Source: Kitasatospora arboriphila (GTDB lineage Bacteria > Actinomycetota > Actinomycetes > Mycobacteriales > Mycobacteriaceae). Taken from it: a stretch of 64,000 nt of DNA. Shown here piece by piece: positions 53,100 to 61,947 of this stretch. The position numbers and the translations under genes were made by a program. The notes below the pieces were generated by a model. The model worked only from the letters and a program-made list of their open reading frames with translations, made no database searches and was not told the DNA's origin. The DNA lies in contig NZ_JNYV01000011.1 of the NCBI RefSeq assembly GCF_000717275.1, forward strand, positions 62,001 through 126,000, in the 5' to 3' direction. Positions within the stretch are counted from its first letter, which is position 1; the number at the start of each line of letters is the position of its first letter.

Positions 53100-54076
53100 G
53101 CATCCGCCTCGGCTATCAGATCCCCAATTTCTCCTACCCCGGCACCACCGCAGAGCTGTTCCCCACGGTCATCGCGCAAGCGCAAGAAGCCGAAAGATCC
53201 GGTTTCGACACCGTTTTGGTGATGGATCACTTCTATCAACTGCCTGGCATCGGAGCCCCTGACGAGCCGATGCTCGAGGCCTACACCACACTGGGTGCCC
53301 TCGCCACGGCCACCTCGACGATCAACCTGTCGACGCTGGTCACCGGCAACACCTACCGCAATCCCGCGATGCTGGCGAAGACCATCACCACGCTCGACGT
53401 GGTCAGCGGGGGCCGGGCGATCCTCGGACTCGGTGCCGGATGGTTCGAACTCGAACACCACGAGATGGGTTACGAGTTCGGCACATTCACCGAACGCTTC
53501 GAACGACTCGAGGAAGCGTTGCAGATCATCGAACCGATGCTCCGCGGAGGCAAACCCGAGCTGGATGGCAAGTGGTACCAGGCGCACGGCACCCGCACCT
53601 CACCGCTGTTGCGCACCGACGTTCCGATCATGCTCGGCGGAGGCGGCGAGAAGAAGACGTTCGGCCTCGCTGCCCGGTACGCGCAGCACCTCAACATCAT
53701 CGCGGGGGTCGACGAGTTGCCTCGCAAGCTCGAGGCACTCGCGAAGCGATGCGAGGAAGCCGGCCGCGACCGGTCGACGATCCAGACCAGTTACCTGGCG
53801 TTTGTCATCCTCGACCCCGATGGCGACAAGGCCCGCGCTCAGGCGGCAGATCTGCTGAAGGCCAGGGGAATCGACCGCGCCACCGCGACGGATGAGGAAT
53901 GGGCGCAGGCGAACAGCAGGTTCTTTGTTGGTGCGCCCGACGAGGTCGCGGCACAGATCAAGGAACGCGTGATCGATGCCGGAGTGGACGGCGTCACCAT
54001 CAACATGGTCACCAACGGTCACGTCCCCGGGATGGTGGAACTGGCCGGAAACGCGTTGTCCCCGTTGTTCGCCTAG
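53096..54076 (+). CDS. LLM-class F420-dependent oxidoreductase
   Basis: A 326-residue TIM-barrel protein of the luciferase-like family. LGYQIPNFSYPG, LVMDHFYQLPG, LVTGNTYRNPAMLAKTITTL and GGRAILGLGAGWFELEH fit the F420-dependent subgroup. These enzymes use reduced F420 to reduce or oxidise diverse small molecules; the substrate is unknown. It starts inside the flippase stop (ATGA overlap), so the two are cotranslated. Confidence 0.86.
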   Translation: MSIRLGYQIPNFSYPGTTAELFPTVIAQAQEAERSGFDTVLVMDHFYQLPGIGAPDEPMLEAYTTLGALATATSTINLSTLVTGNTYRNPAMLAKTITTLDVVSGGRAILGLGAGWFELEHHEMGYEFGTFTERFERLEEALQIIEPMLRGGKPELDGKWYQAHGTRTSPLLRTDVPIMLGGGGEKKTFGLAARYAQHLNIIAGVDELPRKLEALAKRCEEAGRDRSTIQTSYLAFVILDPDGDKARAQAADLLKARGIDRATATDEEWAQANSRFFVGAPDEVAAQIKERVIDAGVDGVTINMVTNGHVPGMVELAGNALSPLFA

Positions 54077-54097
54077 GCGGTAGGCCGGCCCGCCGGA

Positions 54098-55651
54098 CTA
54101 TTCACCGGGCCGGCGCCAGGGCTCGTCGCGATTGCGGCGCAGCGAGTCATCCTGTGACTGGGGCGCATCGGACTGAGGCGCACCGGTCTGGGGCACGTCG
54201 GATTGCTGCGGCGTGACCCAGCCCGGGTCGCCCGATGGCGGTTGTTGCGCCGAACCGTCATTACCGATCCGTTGCTGATCCATGTACGGATAGTGGTCGC
54301 CGACCTCGGCGAAACCGTCCCCGCGGTCGTCGCGCACAGCGGGGATCTGGCGGGTCTGATCGGGATCGTAGGGCTGTTGCTCGTGCGAACCCATCGGTGC
54401 ACCGGCGGCGGGATAGACGTTGCCGCGGTCGTCGCCCCGGTACTGCCCGATCAGATCGGTGCGCTGCTGCTCGTTCGGGTCGTACGGCGAATCCGCGGCC
54501 GGCGCAGGGGTTTTCGGTCCACCGCGCAGGAGCAACCACACGCCCGCAGCCAGCAGCAGGACGCCGAGGATTCCGATCACGATCGGGATCCAGCGACCCC
54601 AGAGCTTGATCGGATCGTCGAGACTCTTGGCGTCACTGGCCAACTGCTCCTGGGTGCTCTGGTTGTACGAGAAGACGACGTCCAGTGCGGTCAGTTTGTA
54701 GTCGAGCATCTCCTGGGGGGAGTCCTCGCTGACGTTGAGCTTGAAGTACTGCTGGACGTGCTCACGCTCGTTGATGATCGTTCCGCTGACCGGATCGACG
54801 TACAGGTCCCGAGTGGTCTTCTGGATCAGCGAGGCAGGCAGCCGGTCGTTGTTCCGGGATCCCGGGAATCCGCCGTACCAGCCGGCAGGCTGGTCGATCG
54901 AGGTTCCGGCGAGCTGCTGGTCGTTGGCATCGGTCAGGGTGCTCAGATCCATCTCGGGGACCTCTTGGGTGAAGTGATAGGTCTTCACGCCCTGGATTTC
55001 CTGCTCGTCGACAAAGGTCAACGGGTTGGTGGTGCGAGTCGGCAGATCGAAGTAGAGGTAGCTGTCGTTCTTCTCGACGCCGAACGGGAACCGGTACTGC
55101 AGGCCCTTGCGGTCGGGGAGACTGACGCTGTTCTCGCCGGCGTCGACCTGCACCTCGCTCTGTCCGCCACCGCTGATCTGCGGCTCGGCGGTCTCGCGGT
55201 TGGTGGTGATGCGGTCACGGGTGGCGGTGAGCAGCGAGCTCATGCAACCGGAGTCGGCTCCGTCGGCGGGCGGGGTGACGGTTTCGTCGCCATCGGTGTA
55301 CGAGTCGATGCGGACGGAGTTGCCTGCCTGGAAGGTGACCTTGTCGGCATCGGCCGGGTCGACCACGAGCACGCGTTGCTGATCGGTCAGGTGCGCGTCG
55401 GAGACCTCGGCGCGGGGGCCTTCCAGAGAGCATCGGTTGAAGATCTTCGCCGGCAGCGCATCGCTGCCCGAGACACCCTGCTGCGCTTGACTGTCCGACA
55501 CGCTGGTGATGTCGAGGTCCATCGGCGTCTTCTTCAACGTACCCACGTAATAGAGGGGTAGCGCGATGGCGGCCACCAGCAGCAGAGCCCCCAGGAAGAT
55601 CGCGACCGGTCCGGCAAGGTCTCTGGCAGACATCCGAGGCCCTGTAGCCAT
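54098..55651 (-). CDS. DUF3068 (PorA-family-like) envelope protein (Rv0227c homologue)
   Basis: A 517-residue protein with an N-terminal helix (VAIFLGALLLVAAIALPLYY), a large extracytoplasmic domain of about 310 residues, a second helix near residue 360 (IVIGILGVLLLAAGVWLLL) and a Gln/Pro/Asp-rich cytoplasmic tail ending in basic and acidic runs. DUF3068 proteins are found in mycolate-containing actinobacteria and are sometimes labelled PorA-like; the role is unproven. The position next to the acyltransferase matches Rv0227c-Rv0228. Confidence 0.84.
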   Translation of the reverse strand: MATGPRMSARDLAGPVAIFLGALLLVAAIALPLYYVGTLKKTPMDLDITSVSDSQAQQGVSGSDALPAKIFNRCSLEGPRAEVSDAHLTDQQRVLVVDPADADKVTFQAGNSVRIDSYTDGDETVTPPADGADSGCMSSLLTATRDRITTNRETAEPQISGGGQSEVQVDAGENSVSLPDRKGLQYRFPFGVEKNDSYLYFDLPTRTTNPLTFVDEQEIQGVKTYHFTQEVPEMDLSTLTDANDQQLAGTSIDQPAGWYGGFPGSRNNDRLPASLIQKTTRDLYVDPVSGTIINEREHVQQYFKLNVSEDSPQEMLDYKLTALDVVFSYNQSTQEQLASDAKSLDDPIKLWGRWIPIVIGILGVLLLAAGVWLLLRGGPKTPAPAADSPYDPNEQQRTDLIGQYRGDDRGNVYPAAGAPMGSHEQQPYDPDQTRQIPAVRDDRGDGFAEVGDHYPYMDQQRIGNDGSAQQPPSGDPGWVTPQQSDVPQTGAPQSDAPQSQDDSLRRNRDEPWRRPGE

Positions 55652-55782
55652 ACGTCGGTTCTCCTTCAGGTCTTCGATCGGTGCAGCTGGTGGTTTCTTG
55701 CGAGACTAACAGCCGAGGTCGGCTGGAACGGGCACGTCAGGACAGGGCGCAACACGATCGGCCACCGGTACATTGGCTGATC

Positions 55783-57003
55783 ATGCGTCCGGATCAGCAG
55801 GCCAAGGGCTTCGTCCCCGCGCTCGAGGGAATGCGGGCGCTGGCGGCCATCGGTGTGCTGACCACCCACGTCGCCTTCCAGACGGGTTCGGTGGGCGACG
55901 ACGTACTCGGTGCGGTCTGGGGTCGCTTCGACATGGCGGTGGCCCTGTTCTTCGCGCTCTCCGGCTTCCTGCTGTGGCGGCCGCATGCCGCGGCGGCCCA
56001 CGATCCGACCGCCAGGGTCCCCGGCCTGGCGCGGTACCTGCGCCACCGGGTTCTCCGGATCTGGCCCGCATACGTGGTGGTTGTGGTGGTGGTGCTCAGC
56101 TTGCTCCCGGACGCGCGCCCCGCAAGCGCGACGGTGTGGCTGGCCAATCTCACCCTCACCCAGGTGTACGTCCCGCTGACGCTGACGGCCGGATTGACGC
56201 AGATGTGGAGTCTGTCGGTCGAGGTCAGTTTTTATCTGCTGCTGCCGTTGTTCGCGTGGTTCCTGGTGTGGTTGCGCGGTCCGCGGGCACGTTGGCGGGT
56301 TCCCGTCCTGCTGTCGGTGGCGGTGGTCTGTCTGGCCTGGGCGTGGGTGGCCGAACAGCTCCCGCTCGCGCAGGGTGTCGAGGCCAAGAACTGGCTTCCG
56401 GGTCATATGCCGTGGTTCATTGCCGGACTGGTGCTCGCCGAACTGGTTGTCGTACCCGCGGGCGGGGTGTTGAGTCGGGTCGGGTCGCGCCCGATCGTCA
56501 TGGCCGTGGTCGCGGCCGGGGCGTTCGCTCTCTCGTGCACCGAACTCGCCGGGCCCACCGGCCTGGCCCCACTGGCCCCGTGGCAGTTCGCCGTCAAGAT
56601 CGTCCTCGGCGCGGTGCTGGGATTCGCGCTGCTGGGCCCGTTGGTGCTCGGTGCGCGGCGGCCGCACCGCATCCTCGATTCCGGGCCGATGCAGGCCCTC
56701 GGCCGGTGGTCGTACTCGATCTTCATCTGGCATCTGGTGGTGCTGTCGGCGGTGTTCCCTCTGACGGGCGTTCTACCGTTCTCCGGATCGATGCCCGCCG
56801 TGTGGGCACTGACCGTGCTCCTCACGATCGGCATCTCGGCCGCCAGCTACTCGTGGGTCGAAGATCCTGCGCGGCGGTGGCTGCGTCGGTGGGAGGCCAG
56901 ATCAGGTATGGCGGCGGAGGCGGCGGACCCGGAGCCGAATCAGCCATCGCGGCACGGCGATGGCGTTCCACGCGAGGATCACCAAGGCCAGCACAGCCGC
57001 TAG
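55783..57003 (+). CDS. Acyltransferase 3 family membrane protein (Rv0228 homologue)
   Basis: A 406-residue integral O-acyltransferase. The N-terminal signature is ALEGMRALAAIGVLTTHVAF with the catalytic-type His, and about ten helices follow (SLSVEVSFYLLLPLFAWFLV; ALGRWSYSIFIWHLVVLSAV). It would acylate a sugar or lipid of the envelope. The last 34 residues (from about 374) are hydrophilic and overlap the convergent aftD 3' end by 102 bp; the family core ends before them at VEDPARRWLR. Confidence 0.87.
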   Translation: MRPDQQAKGFVPALEGMRALAAIGVLTTHVAFQTGSVGDDVLGAVWGRFDMAVALFFALSGFLLWRPHAAAAHDPTARVPGLARYLRHRVLRIWPAYVVVVVVVLSLLPDARPASATVWLANLTLTQVYVPLTLTAGLTQMWSLSVEVSFYLLLPLFAWFLVWLRGPRARWRVPVLLSVAVVCLAWAWVAEQLPLAQGVEAKNWLPGHMPWFIAGLVLAELVVVPAGGVLSRVGSRPIVMAVVAAGAFALSCTELAGPTGLAPLAPWQFAVKIVLGAVLGFALLGPLVLGARRPHRILDSGPMQALGRWSYSIFIWHLVVLSAVFPLTGVLPFSGSMPAVWALTVLLTIGISAASYSWVEDPARRWLRRWEARSGMAAEAADPEPNQPSRHGDGVPREDHQGQHSR

Positions 57004-60000
57004 CTGAACCCACCAGTCCCAGCCGTTGTACCCCAGCGACGACCGCCAAGGTCCCGCGGCGAGGCCGAACGTCGCGGCCATCATGAGCGCGGCCACCCAC
57101 GCGGGTGCACTCCGCCGAATGCGCAGCCGTGGACGGTTGATGAGCGCGGCGGTGTTTGCGGTCGCGACCGCGGCGGCGATGGCGAACCCGATCGGCCCGG
57201 TCAGCAGGAACACGGCGGCGCCCAAGAACAACGGGCCCGCCAGAGTTGCCCGCAAGGGGCGTGAAACCGGCAGCGAGACAGGTGTTGTGGATCGATGGGG
57301 CCAGAGCGTCATCGCGAACAACAGCACCACCAGGGCGAGCCCGACACCGATCGACCACCGGTACGGACGGTCGAGAGGGAAGGTGAGGTCGATCGTGCCG
57401 GCGTATCCGGCGGGGATGATCCAGCCCTGCTGCCAACCGCCCACCACGATGGGCGTCAGCTTGCGTCCGTCCGCGTGTGCCTGCCGGCCGACGTTCTCGC
57501 TCTCGGGCACGATGAGCACCCGTTCCTCGGCTGATGATCCGACGGTGACGCTGCGATCGATGGCCTCCCATTCCTGGACGGAAACCGGTGTCGGGACCGC
57601 ACGTGGTGTGGGACCGGCGGTGAGGCTCACCCCTGCGACGCTGAACGCATCGCCGGGGTTGACCATCAGTTCCTGCTCACCCGCGGGCAGCGTGATCCGG
57701 TCGGAGCCGCACGCGGTGGCCCGGATGGGCTCGCCGGAACGCAGCTGCTGAACCGTCGCCGACAGCGAGAAGCGCTGCGCCACTCCGGCGATCGTGAGAC
57801 CCGGGCCCTGATCGCAGCTCACGTCGATCCGTCGGTCTGGGTCGGCCACCGGCTGCCGATCCCCGAGGACACCGATCTCCGAGATGCCGGTGGGCGACAC
57901 CTCGGCGAACCCGAGGCTGTTCACGTCCAGCAATTCGTCCTTCTCCAGCACGGTGATCGTGATCGTGGAGGTGACATGGGGATCGAGTTCGATGGTGCCA
58001 TCGGCGGGGATGTCACGGACCTGCCTGCCGTTGCCCAGGTCGATGGCCAGACGTTGCGGCCGTGCCGGGAACTGACCCGGTGGCACAGTGATTCGTATTC
58101 CGTCGACCTCGCGTGGGGTCGGGAGGGTGAGTCGCAAGGTGGGTCGTTCGGCCGCCGGGCCGTTGTCCCTGGCGATCCAGGTGGTCGTCGGGTCACCGTC
58201 GACCGCGGCCGTGGCGTTGCCCCGCGGATCGGTCACGGCCGATTCCGCGGAGGCGCCGATCGAGCCGAGCCCGGACAGCAAGGCGTTGAGTGCGTCCGAC
58301 GGATTGGCGGTGACCATGACCGAGGTGTCCACCGACGTCGTGGTCGGTACCGAGAGCACCCGACCGAACACCCCTGGTTCCTCGGCCGCCAGACCCAGCC
58401 CCGCCGAGCAGCGGGTGGCGTCGGGTCCGGGAACGCAGGCCGCGCGAGCGGGCAGTTCCGGTCCGAGAACCCAGCCCGAGACCTGTTGTCCGGCAACCAA
58501 CTGCGGCAACACCACCCGGTGCCGGATGGGGAGATCGCGAGCAGCAGCCGCGTCGCGCAGGGTCACCTCGGAGATCGCGAACTGATTGCCGCCGGTGTTG
58601 TCCTGGGTCGCGATGGCCCGGATCTGAACCCAGCGGGTGGGTCCGCTCGGCGGCACCACCGTGGCAGGTGTGCCGGCCTTGACCCCGGTGGCGACCGTAC
58701 TGCCGGCCTCGGTGGTGATGAGCAGGGTGTCCACCTCGGGGCCGAGTGCCTTGCCGACGGTGATGTCGAGGGCCAGGCGCTCGCGGGGGCGGGTGAAGTC
58801 GAGCTGCAGATACTGCCCCACCGCTGAGTCGAGACCACGGCTGACCCAGGCGGTGTTGGTGTCGCCGTCGAATGCGGCGGCAGGAGAGCTGCCCGGAGCG
58901 CTCTGTCCCAGTTGCGTTGCATCCGAAGCTGATCCGGACGCGCTGACGTTGAGTTCGCCAGGCTGCCCGTCGAGTAGCCACTCGCCGTGCACCAAGGGCT
59001 GGCCGGTCACCGGGTAATCGGGGACGGCGTTCTGGGTCAGGCGCCGGTCCTGTGGGGTCCGGATGGCCGAGCTGTGGTTGTCCACGCGCCCGAAGTCGAC
59101 TTCCCGATCGGTGGGGGTGTCGGTGACCACCACGGGTCCGTCGGCGAGACCCGCTCGGCGGGCATCGGATTCGAGCAGGGCCGGACCGAGAGGCGGTTGC
59201 CCGGCGAGCGCGGCGTTGTCCTGCAGTGTTGCAAGGGCTTCGGGACCGCCGGCCACCCGAGGCATCGACGACAGCGGAACAGTCGCGGGCCGGGTCCCTG
59301 GGAAAGACACCGTCGATTCGACCGCAAAGATCTGCACCGCAGGCATTCTCGGACGCAGACCGTCGTCTGCGACCACATCCTCGATGGTGTTCGGTCCGAC
59401 GTCCGGCCCGAACCGCGCGACCGGCACCATTCCCGGCGATGCCGCGACAGCGTGTTGTGCGAGCAGCGGCCGTGCCGAACGGGAGGTGGACGGATCGAGG
59501 TCGGCCCGCACCACCACGTAGGCGATGCCCTGCCCGGCAAGGGTCGCGGCCAGCCCGGGCGACGGCCTGCCGTCGGCGATGTCCCGCTGCACCGAGTCCA
59601 GGGCGCGGATGGCGCCGGGAGGGGTGAGTGGGATGGCATCACGCACAGCCCACGGTTGTTCGGTGAGTACCTGCAGAGGCTCGTCACGGGTAAGGCCCCA
59701 GGTCTGATTCGCAAACGGCGACCCCGGGACCACCAGCGCGCGCCGATCCTCATCGGCGCCGTGGTCATCGAGCCACGTCGCCGCATCTTTCCAGTACGAC
59801 GGGATCGCGCGATAGCTCGCGGGCGCCGCCAGCCCGGCGGTCCACACCATCGATCCCGCGGCCAGCAAGGCAACCACCACGACCACTGCGGCCGCCACCG
59901 GTCGCGACCGTTCCGGGTGGGCGAACACCCGACCGGTCTCGCGCCAGCCGACGATGTCCGGCGTCGGCACCCGGGCCAGCAGATGGGCGATACCCAGGGC

Positions 60001-61104
60001 CAGCGGGATACGGATCAGCGGGTCCCATTTGTGCACGTTGCGCAGTGGCGCGCCGGCACCGTCGAGGAACACCCTCACCGACTCGGAGATCGGTGAACCG
60101 AGCTGTCCGGGATAGCCGAGGCAGATGGCGAGCAGGCCGACGAATGCGATGGTGATCAACCGGCCGCGACCCGGCATCGACCGCATCGCGAGCCCGGCCA
60201 ATCCGGCGGCGGCGAGCAGACCGGTGGCGAGGACTGCGTACGGCTGCGTCGCCAGGCCGGCGCCCGCGACCCGCTCCGGCGAGACAAATGGTGTCCAGGC
60301 GCTGGTGCCCCGGAGGACTTCGGTGAGCGACACCCATTCGGTTGTCACCCTTGATGATTCGATGAAGTCGAGGAACGGGGGGCTGACGCGCGACAGGATC
60401 AGTAGTGGCACCAGCCACCACAGACAGGCCAGGACGGAACCCAGCAGCCACCAGCCGCCGAACCGGAGCCAACGGGCAGCCGGACCACGCAGGGGTGCGT
60501 GCAGCAGCCACCACAACACGGCGACGGATGCCGCGGCCAGCGTGGCGACAGCGTTCACCGCACCCATCAATGCCAGTGCGCATGCCGATTGAAAGGCGAG
60601 GCGCCGCAAGGAGTTCGTCGGCTGTGCGCGGTTCAATGCGATCACCACAGGCGCGAGCACCCAGGGCGCCAACATCACCGGCAGTGTCTCCGACGAGATG
60701 GATCCGATGGTGGTCATCACCCGTGGGCTCAGGACGAACACCAGGGCAGCACAGATGCGCGACCACCGCGATCCCACCCCGAGGGCGTCGGCGAGACGCA
60801 TGAAGCCGACGAACCCGACCCACAAAAGCAATGCCCACCACAGGCGCTGGATCACCCAGGGCGGTATCGCGAGGAGATCGCCCAGCGCGAAGAATGCACC
60901 GTGTGGGAAGAAGTACCCGTAGGCCTGGTTCTGCACCTGGCCGAGCGGGGCGATCGACGACCACAGGTGGGCCGCGCGTCCGAGGAAGGCGAGGGGGTCG
61001 CCGGTCAGATCGAGCTTGGTGTCGGCAGCGATCAGGCCGGGAGATTGAACGAATGACGCCAGCAGCGCCCACAGAGCTGCAAAAAGCAGTCCCCGTTTGG
61101 TCAG
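56902..61104 (-). CDS. aftD: Alpha-(1->3)-arabinofuranosyltransferase AftD, apparent CTG start
   Basis: A 1400-residue GT-C glycosyltransferase, the same length as M. tuberculosis AftD. It adds alpha-1,3 arabinofuranose branches to arabinogalactan and lipoarabinomannan from decaprenyl-phospho-arabinose. The N-terminal membrane part begins KRGLLFAALWALLASFVQSP and continues GQVQNQAYGYFFPHGAFFAL. The extracytoplasmic part has discoidin/CBM-like beta domains, and the last about 110 residues are helices. No ATG, GTG or TTG lies in frame before the GTG at 60936, yet 56 family-like codons precede that GTG. The CTG at 61104 overlaps the upstream stop (CTGA) and has GGAG 7 nt upstream. Confidence 0.92.
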   Translation of the reverse strand: MTKRGLLFAALWALLASFVQSPGLIAADTKLDLTGDPLAFLGRAAHLWSSIAPLGQVQNQAYGYFFPHGAFFALGDLLAIPPWVIQRLWWALLLWVGFVGFMRLADALGVGSRWSRICAALVFVLSPRVMTTIGSISSETLPVMLAPWVLAPVVIALNRAQPTNSLRRLAFQSACALALMGAVNAVATLAAASVAVLWWLLHAPLRGPAARWLRFGGWWLLGSVLACLWWLVPLLILSRVSPPFLDFIESSRVTTEWVSLTEVLRGTSAWTPFVSPERVAGAGLATQPYAVLATGLLAAAGLAGLAMRSMPGRGRLITIAFVGLLAICLGYPGQLGSPISESVRVFLDGAGAPLRNVHKWDPLIRIPLALGIAHLLARVPTPDIVGWRETGRVFAHPERSRPVAAAVVVVVALLAAGSMVWTAGLAAPASYRAIPSYWKDAATWLDDHGADEDRRALVVPGSPFANQTWGLTRDEPLQVLTEQPWAVRDAIPLTPPGAIRALDSVQRDIADGRPSPGLAATLAGQGIAYVVVRADLDPSTSRSARPLLAQHAVAASPGMVPVARFGPDVGPNTIEDVVADDGLRPRMPAVQIFAVESTVSFPGTRPATVPLSSMPRVAGGPEALATLQDNAALAGQPPLGPALLESDARRAGLADGPVVVTDTPTDREVDFGRVDNHSSAIRTPQDRRLTQNAVPDYPVTGQPLVHGEWLLDGQPGELNVSASGSASDATQLGQSAPGSSPAAAFDGDTNTAWVSRGLDSAVGQYLQLDFTRPRERLALDITVGKALGPEVDTLLITTEAGSTVATGVKAGTPATVVPPSGPTRWVQIRAIATQDNTGGNQFAISEVTLRDAAAARDLPIRHRVVLPQLVAGQQVSGWVLGPELPARAACVPGPDATRCSAGLGLAAEEPGVFGRVLSVPTTTSVDTSVMVTANPSDALNALLSGLGSIGASAESAVTDPRGNATAAVDGDPTTTWIARDNGPAAERPTLRLTLPTPREVDGIRITVPPGQFPARPQRLAIDLGNGRQVRDIPADGTIELDPHVTSTITITVLEKDELLDVNSLGFAEVSPTGISEIGVLGDRQPVADPDRRIDVSCDQGPGLTIAGVAQRFSLSATVQQLRSGEPIRATACGSDRITLPAGEQELMVNPGDAFSVAGVSLTAGPTPRAVPTPVSVQEWEAIDRSVTVGSSAEERVLIVPESENVGRQAHADGRKLTPIVVGGWQQGWIIPAGYAGTIDLTFPLDRPYRWSIGVGLALVVLLFAMTLWPHRSTTPVSLPVSRPLRATLAGPLFLGAAVFLLTGPIGFAIAAAVATANTAALINRPRLRIRRSAPAWVAALMMAATFGLAAGPWRSSLGYNGWDWWVQLAAVLALVILAWNAIAVPRWLIRLRVRRLRRHT

Positions 61105-61115
61105 TTTGTGACTCC
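61101..61115 (-). promoter_or_regulatory. Ribosome site and CTG start of aftD with stop-start overlap
   Basis: GGAG (61115-61112), a 7-nt spacer, then CTG (61104-61102) whose last two bases are also the first two of the TGA (61103-61101) of the DUF2613 gene. This decides the aftD start and mimics the ATGA overlap of the gene before it. Confidence 0.75.
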
Positions 61116-61301
61116 GGCGTTGTCCCTGGTGCCGTAGTCCACCGAGCCCTTCACGAATCCGCTGTCGGCGTTGAAGCTGTTGACGTCGGTGGCGGGCTTG
61201 TCCTCGGACGTCAGTACTCCACCCAGAAATACCGCCGCGATGGCCACGACCACGCCCAGGAGTCCAGCAACGGCGCCGGCGATCAGGCGGTTGTTCATCA
61301 T
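61101..61301 (-). CDS. Small DUF2613-like membrane protein (Rv0236A homologue)
   Basis: A 66-residue protein with one helix (IAGAVAGLLGVVVAIAAVFL) near the N-terminus and a short polar exterior part ending GTRDNAGVTN. DUF2613 proteins are always small and sit before aftD in mycobacteria (Rv0236A); they may assist AftD. Its ATG overlaps the UspA stop (ATGA) and its stop overlaps the aftD start (CTGA), so the three genes form one coupled unit. Confidence 0.88.
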   Translation of the reverse strand: MMNNRLIAGAVAGLLGVVVAIAAVFLGGVLTSEDKPATDVNSFNADSGFVKGSVDYGTRDNAGVTN

Positions 61302-61858
61302 GGCAGCGAAGTTACCACCCGTGCTCTGGCGCGCAGGTCGGCGCGGGTATCCACGCGGCGCTTGGCGCACCCCGCCGGCACCACCAGCACCGGTCGATGG
61401 CAGTGCTTGAGGACGTGCTCGGAAACGCTGCTGTGGAGCAGTGCACGCAGGCCGGACGACCCGCGGGTGCCTGTCACCAGGATGTCGACGTCGAGGGTGT
61501 CCGCGGCGTCCACGAGCGCACCCCAGACGGTGGAATCGACCTCGGCGAGTCGTCCTTCGGCGCGAAGACCGGCGGCGATCGCCCGTTCGACTCCCCGGGC
61601 GTTGCGGGTGCGGGCATCCTCGTGGAGGGCGTCGTCGATGTCCTGGTCGACCACCGAGTGCAGCACGGGTTGCATACCTCCGGAGAGTGCGGACAGGCGT
61701 GCGCTCTGGTGCACACCCGATTCCCATGCGGTGACGACAAACGCTCGGTGGGCGGCGAGGAAGCGGCCGGCGTAGTCGATCGCACGGTCGGCATTGTCGG
61801 TTCCGTCGTAGGCGATCATGATCGTGTCTTGCTTGCCGGTACCGGACTGACTGGACAT
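61298..61858 (-). CDS. Universal stress protein UspA family
   Basis: A 186-residue single Usp domain. IMIAYDGTDNADRAIDYAGR is the N-terminal signature, and GTRGSSGLRALLHSSVSEHV then PVLVVP is the ATP-binding G-2x-G-9x site (SS where GS is usual). The ATG has GGAGGA about 8 nt upstream. It is the first gene of the UspA - DUF2613 - aftD run, so arabinan synthesis shares a transcript with a stress protein. An unusual final 20 residues (Arg/Ala-rich) follow the fold. Confidence 0.88.
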   Translation of the reverse strand: MSSQSGTGKQDTIMIAYDGTDNADRAIDYAGRFLAAHRAFVVTAWESGVHQSARLSALSGGMQPVLHSVVDQDIDDALHEDARTRNARGVERAIAAGLRAEGRLAEVDSTVWGALVDAADTLDVDILVTGTRGSSGLRALLHSSVSEHVLKHCHRPVLVVPAGCAKRRVDTRADLRARARVVTSLP

Positions 61859-61947
61859 GGCGTTTTCCTCCCGTACGGGCTTGTAAGCCTCAGAATAGCG
61901 CTCAATGTAACCCACGTCACACCAGGACGGCATGCAACACTCGTGCC

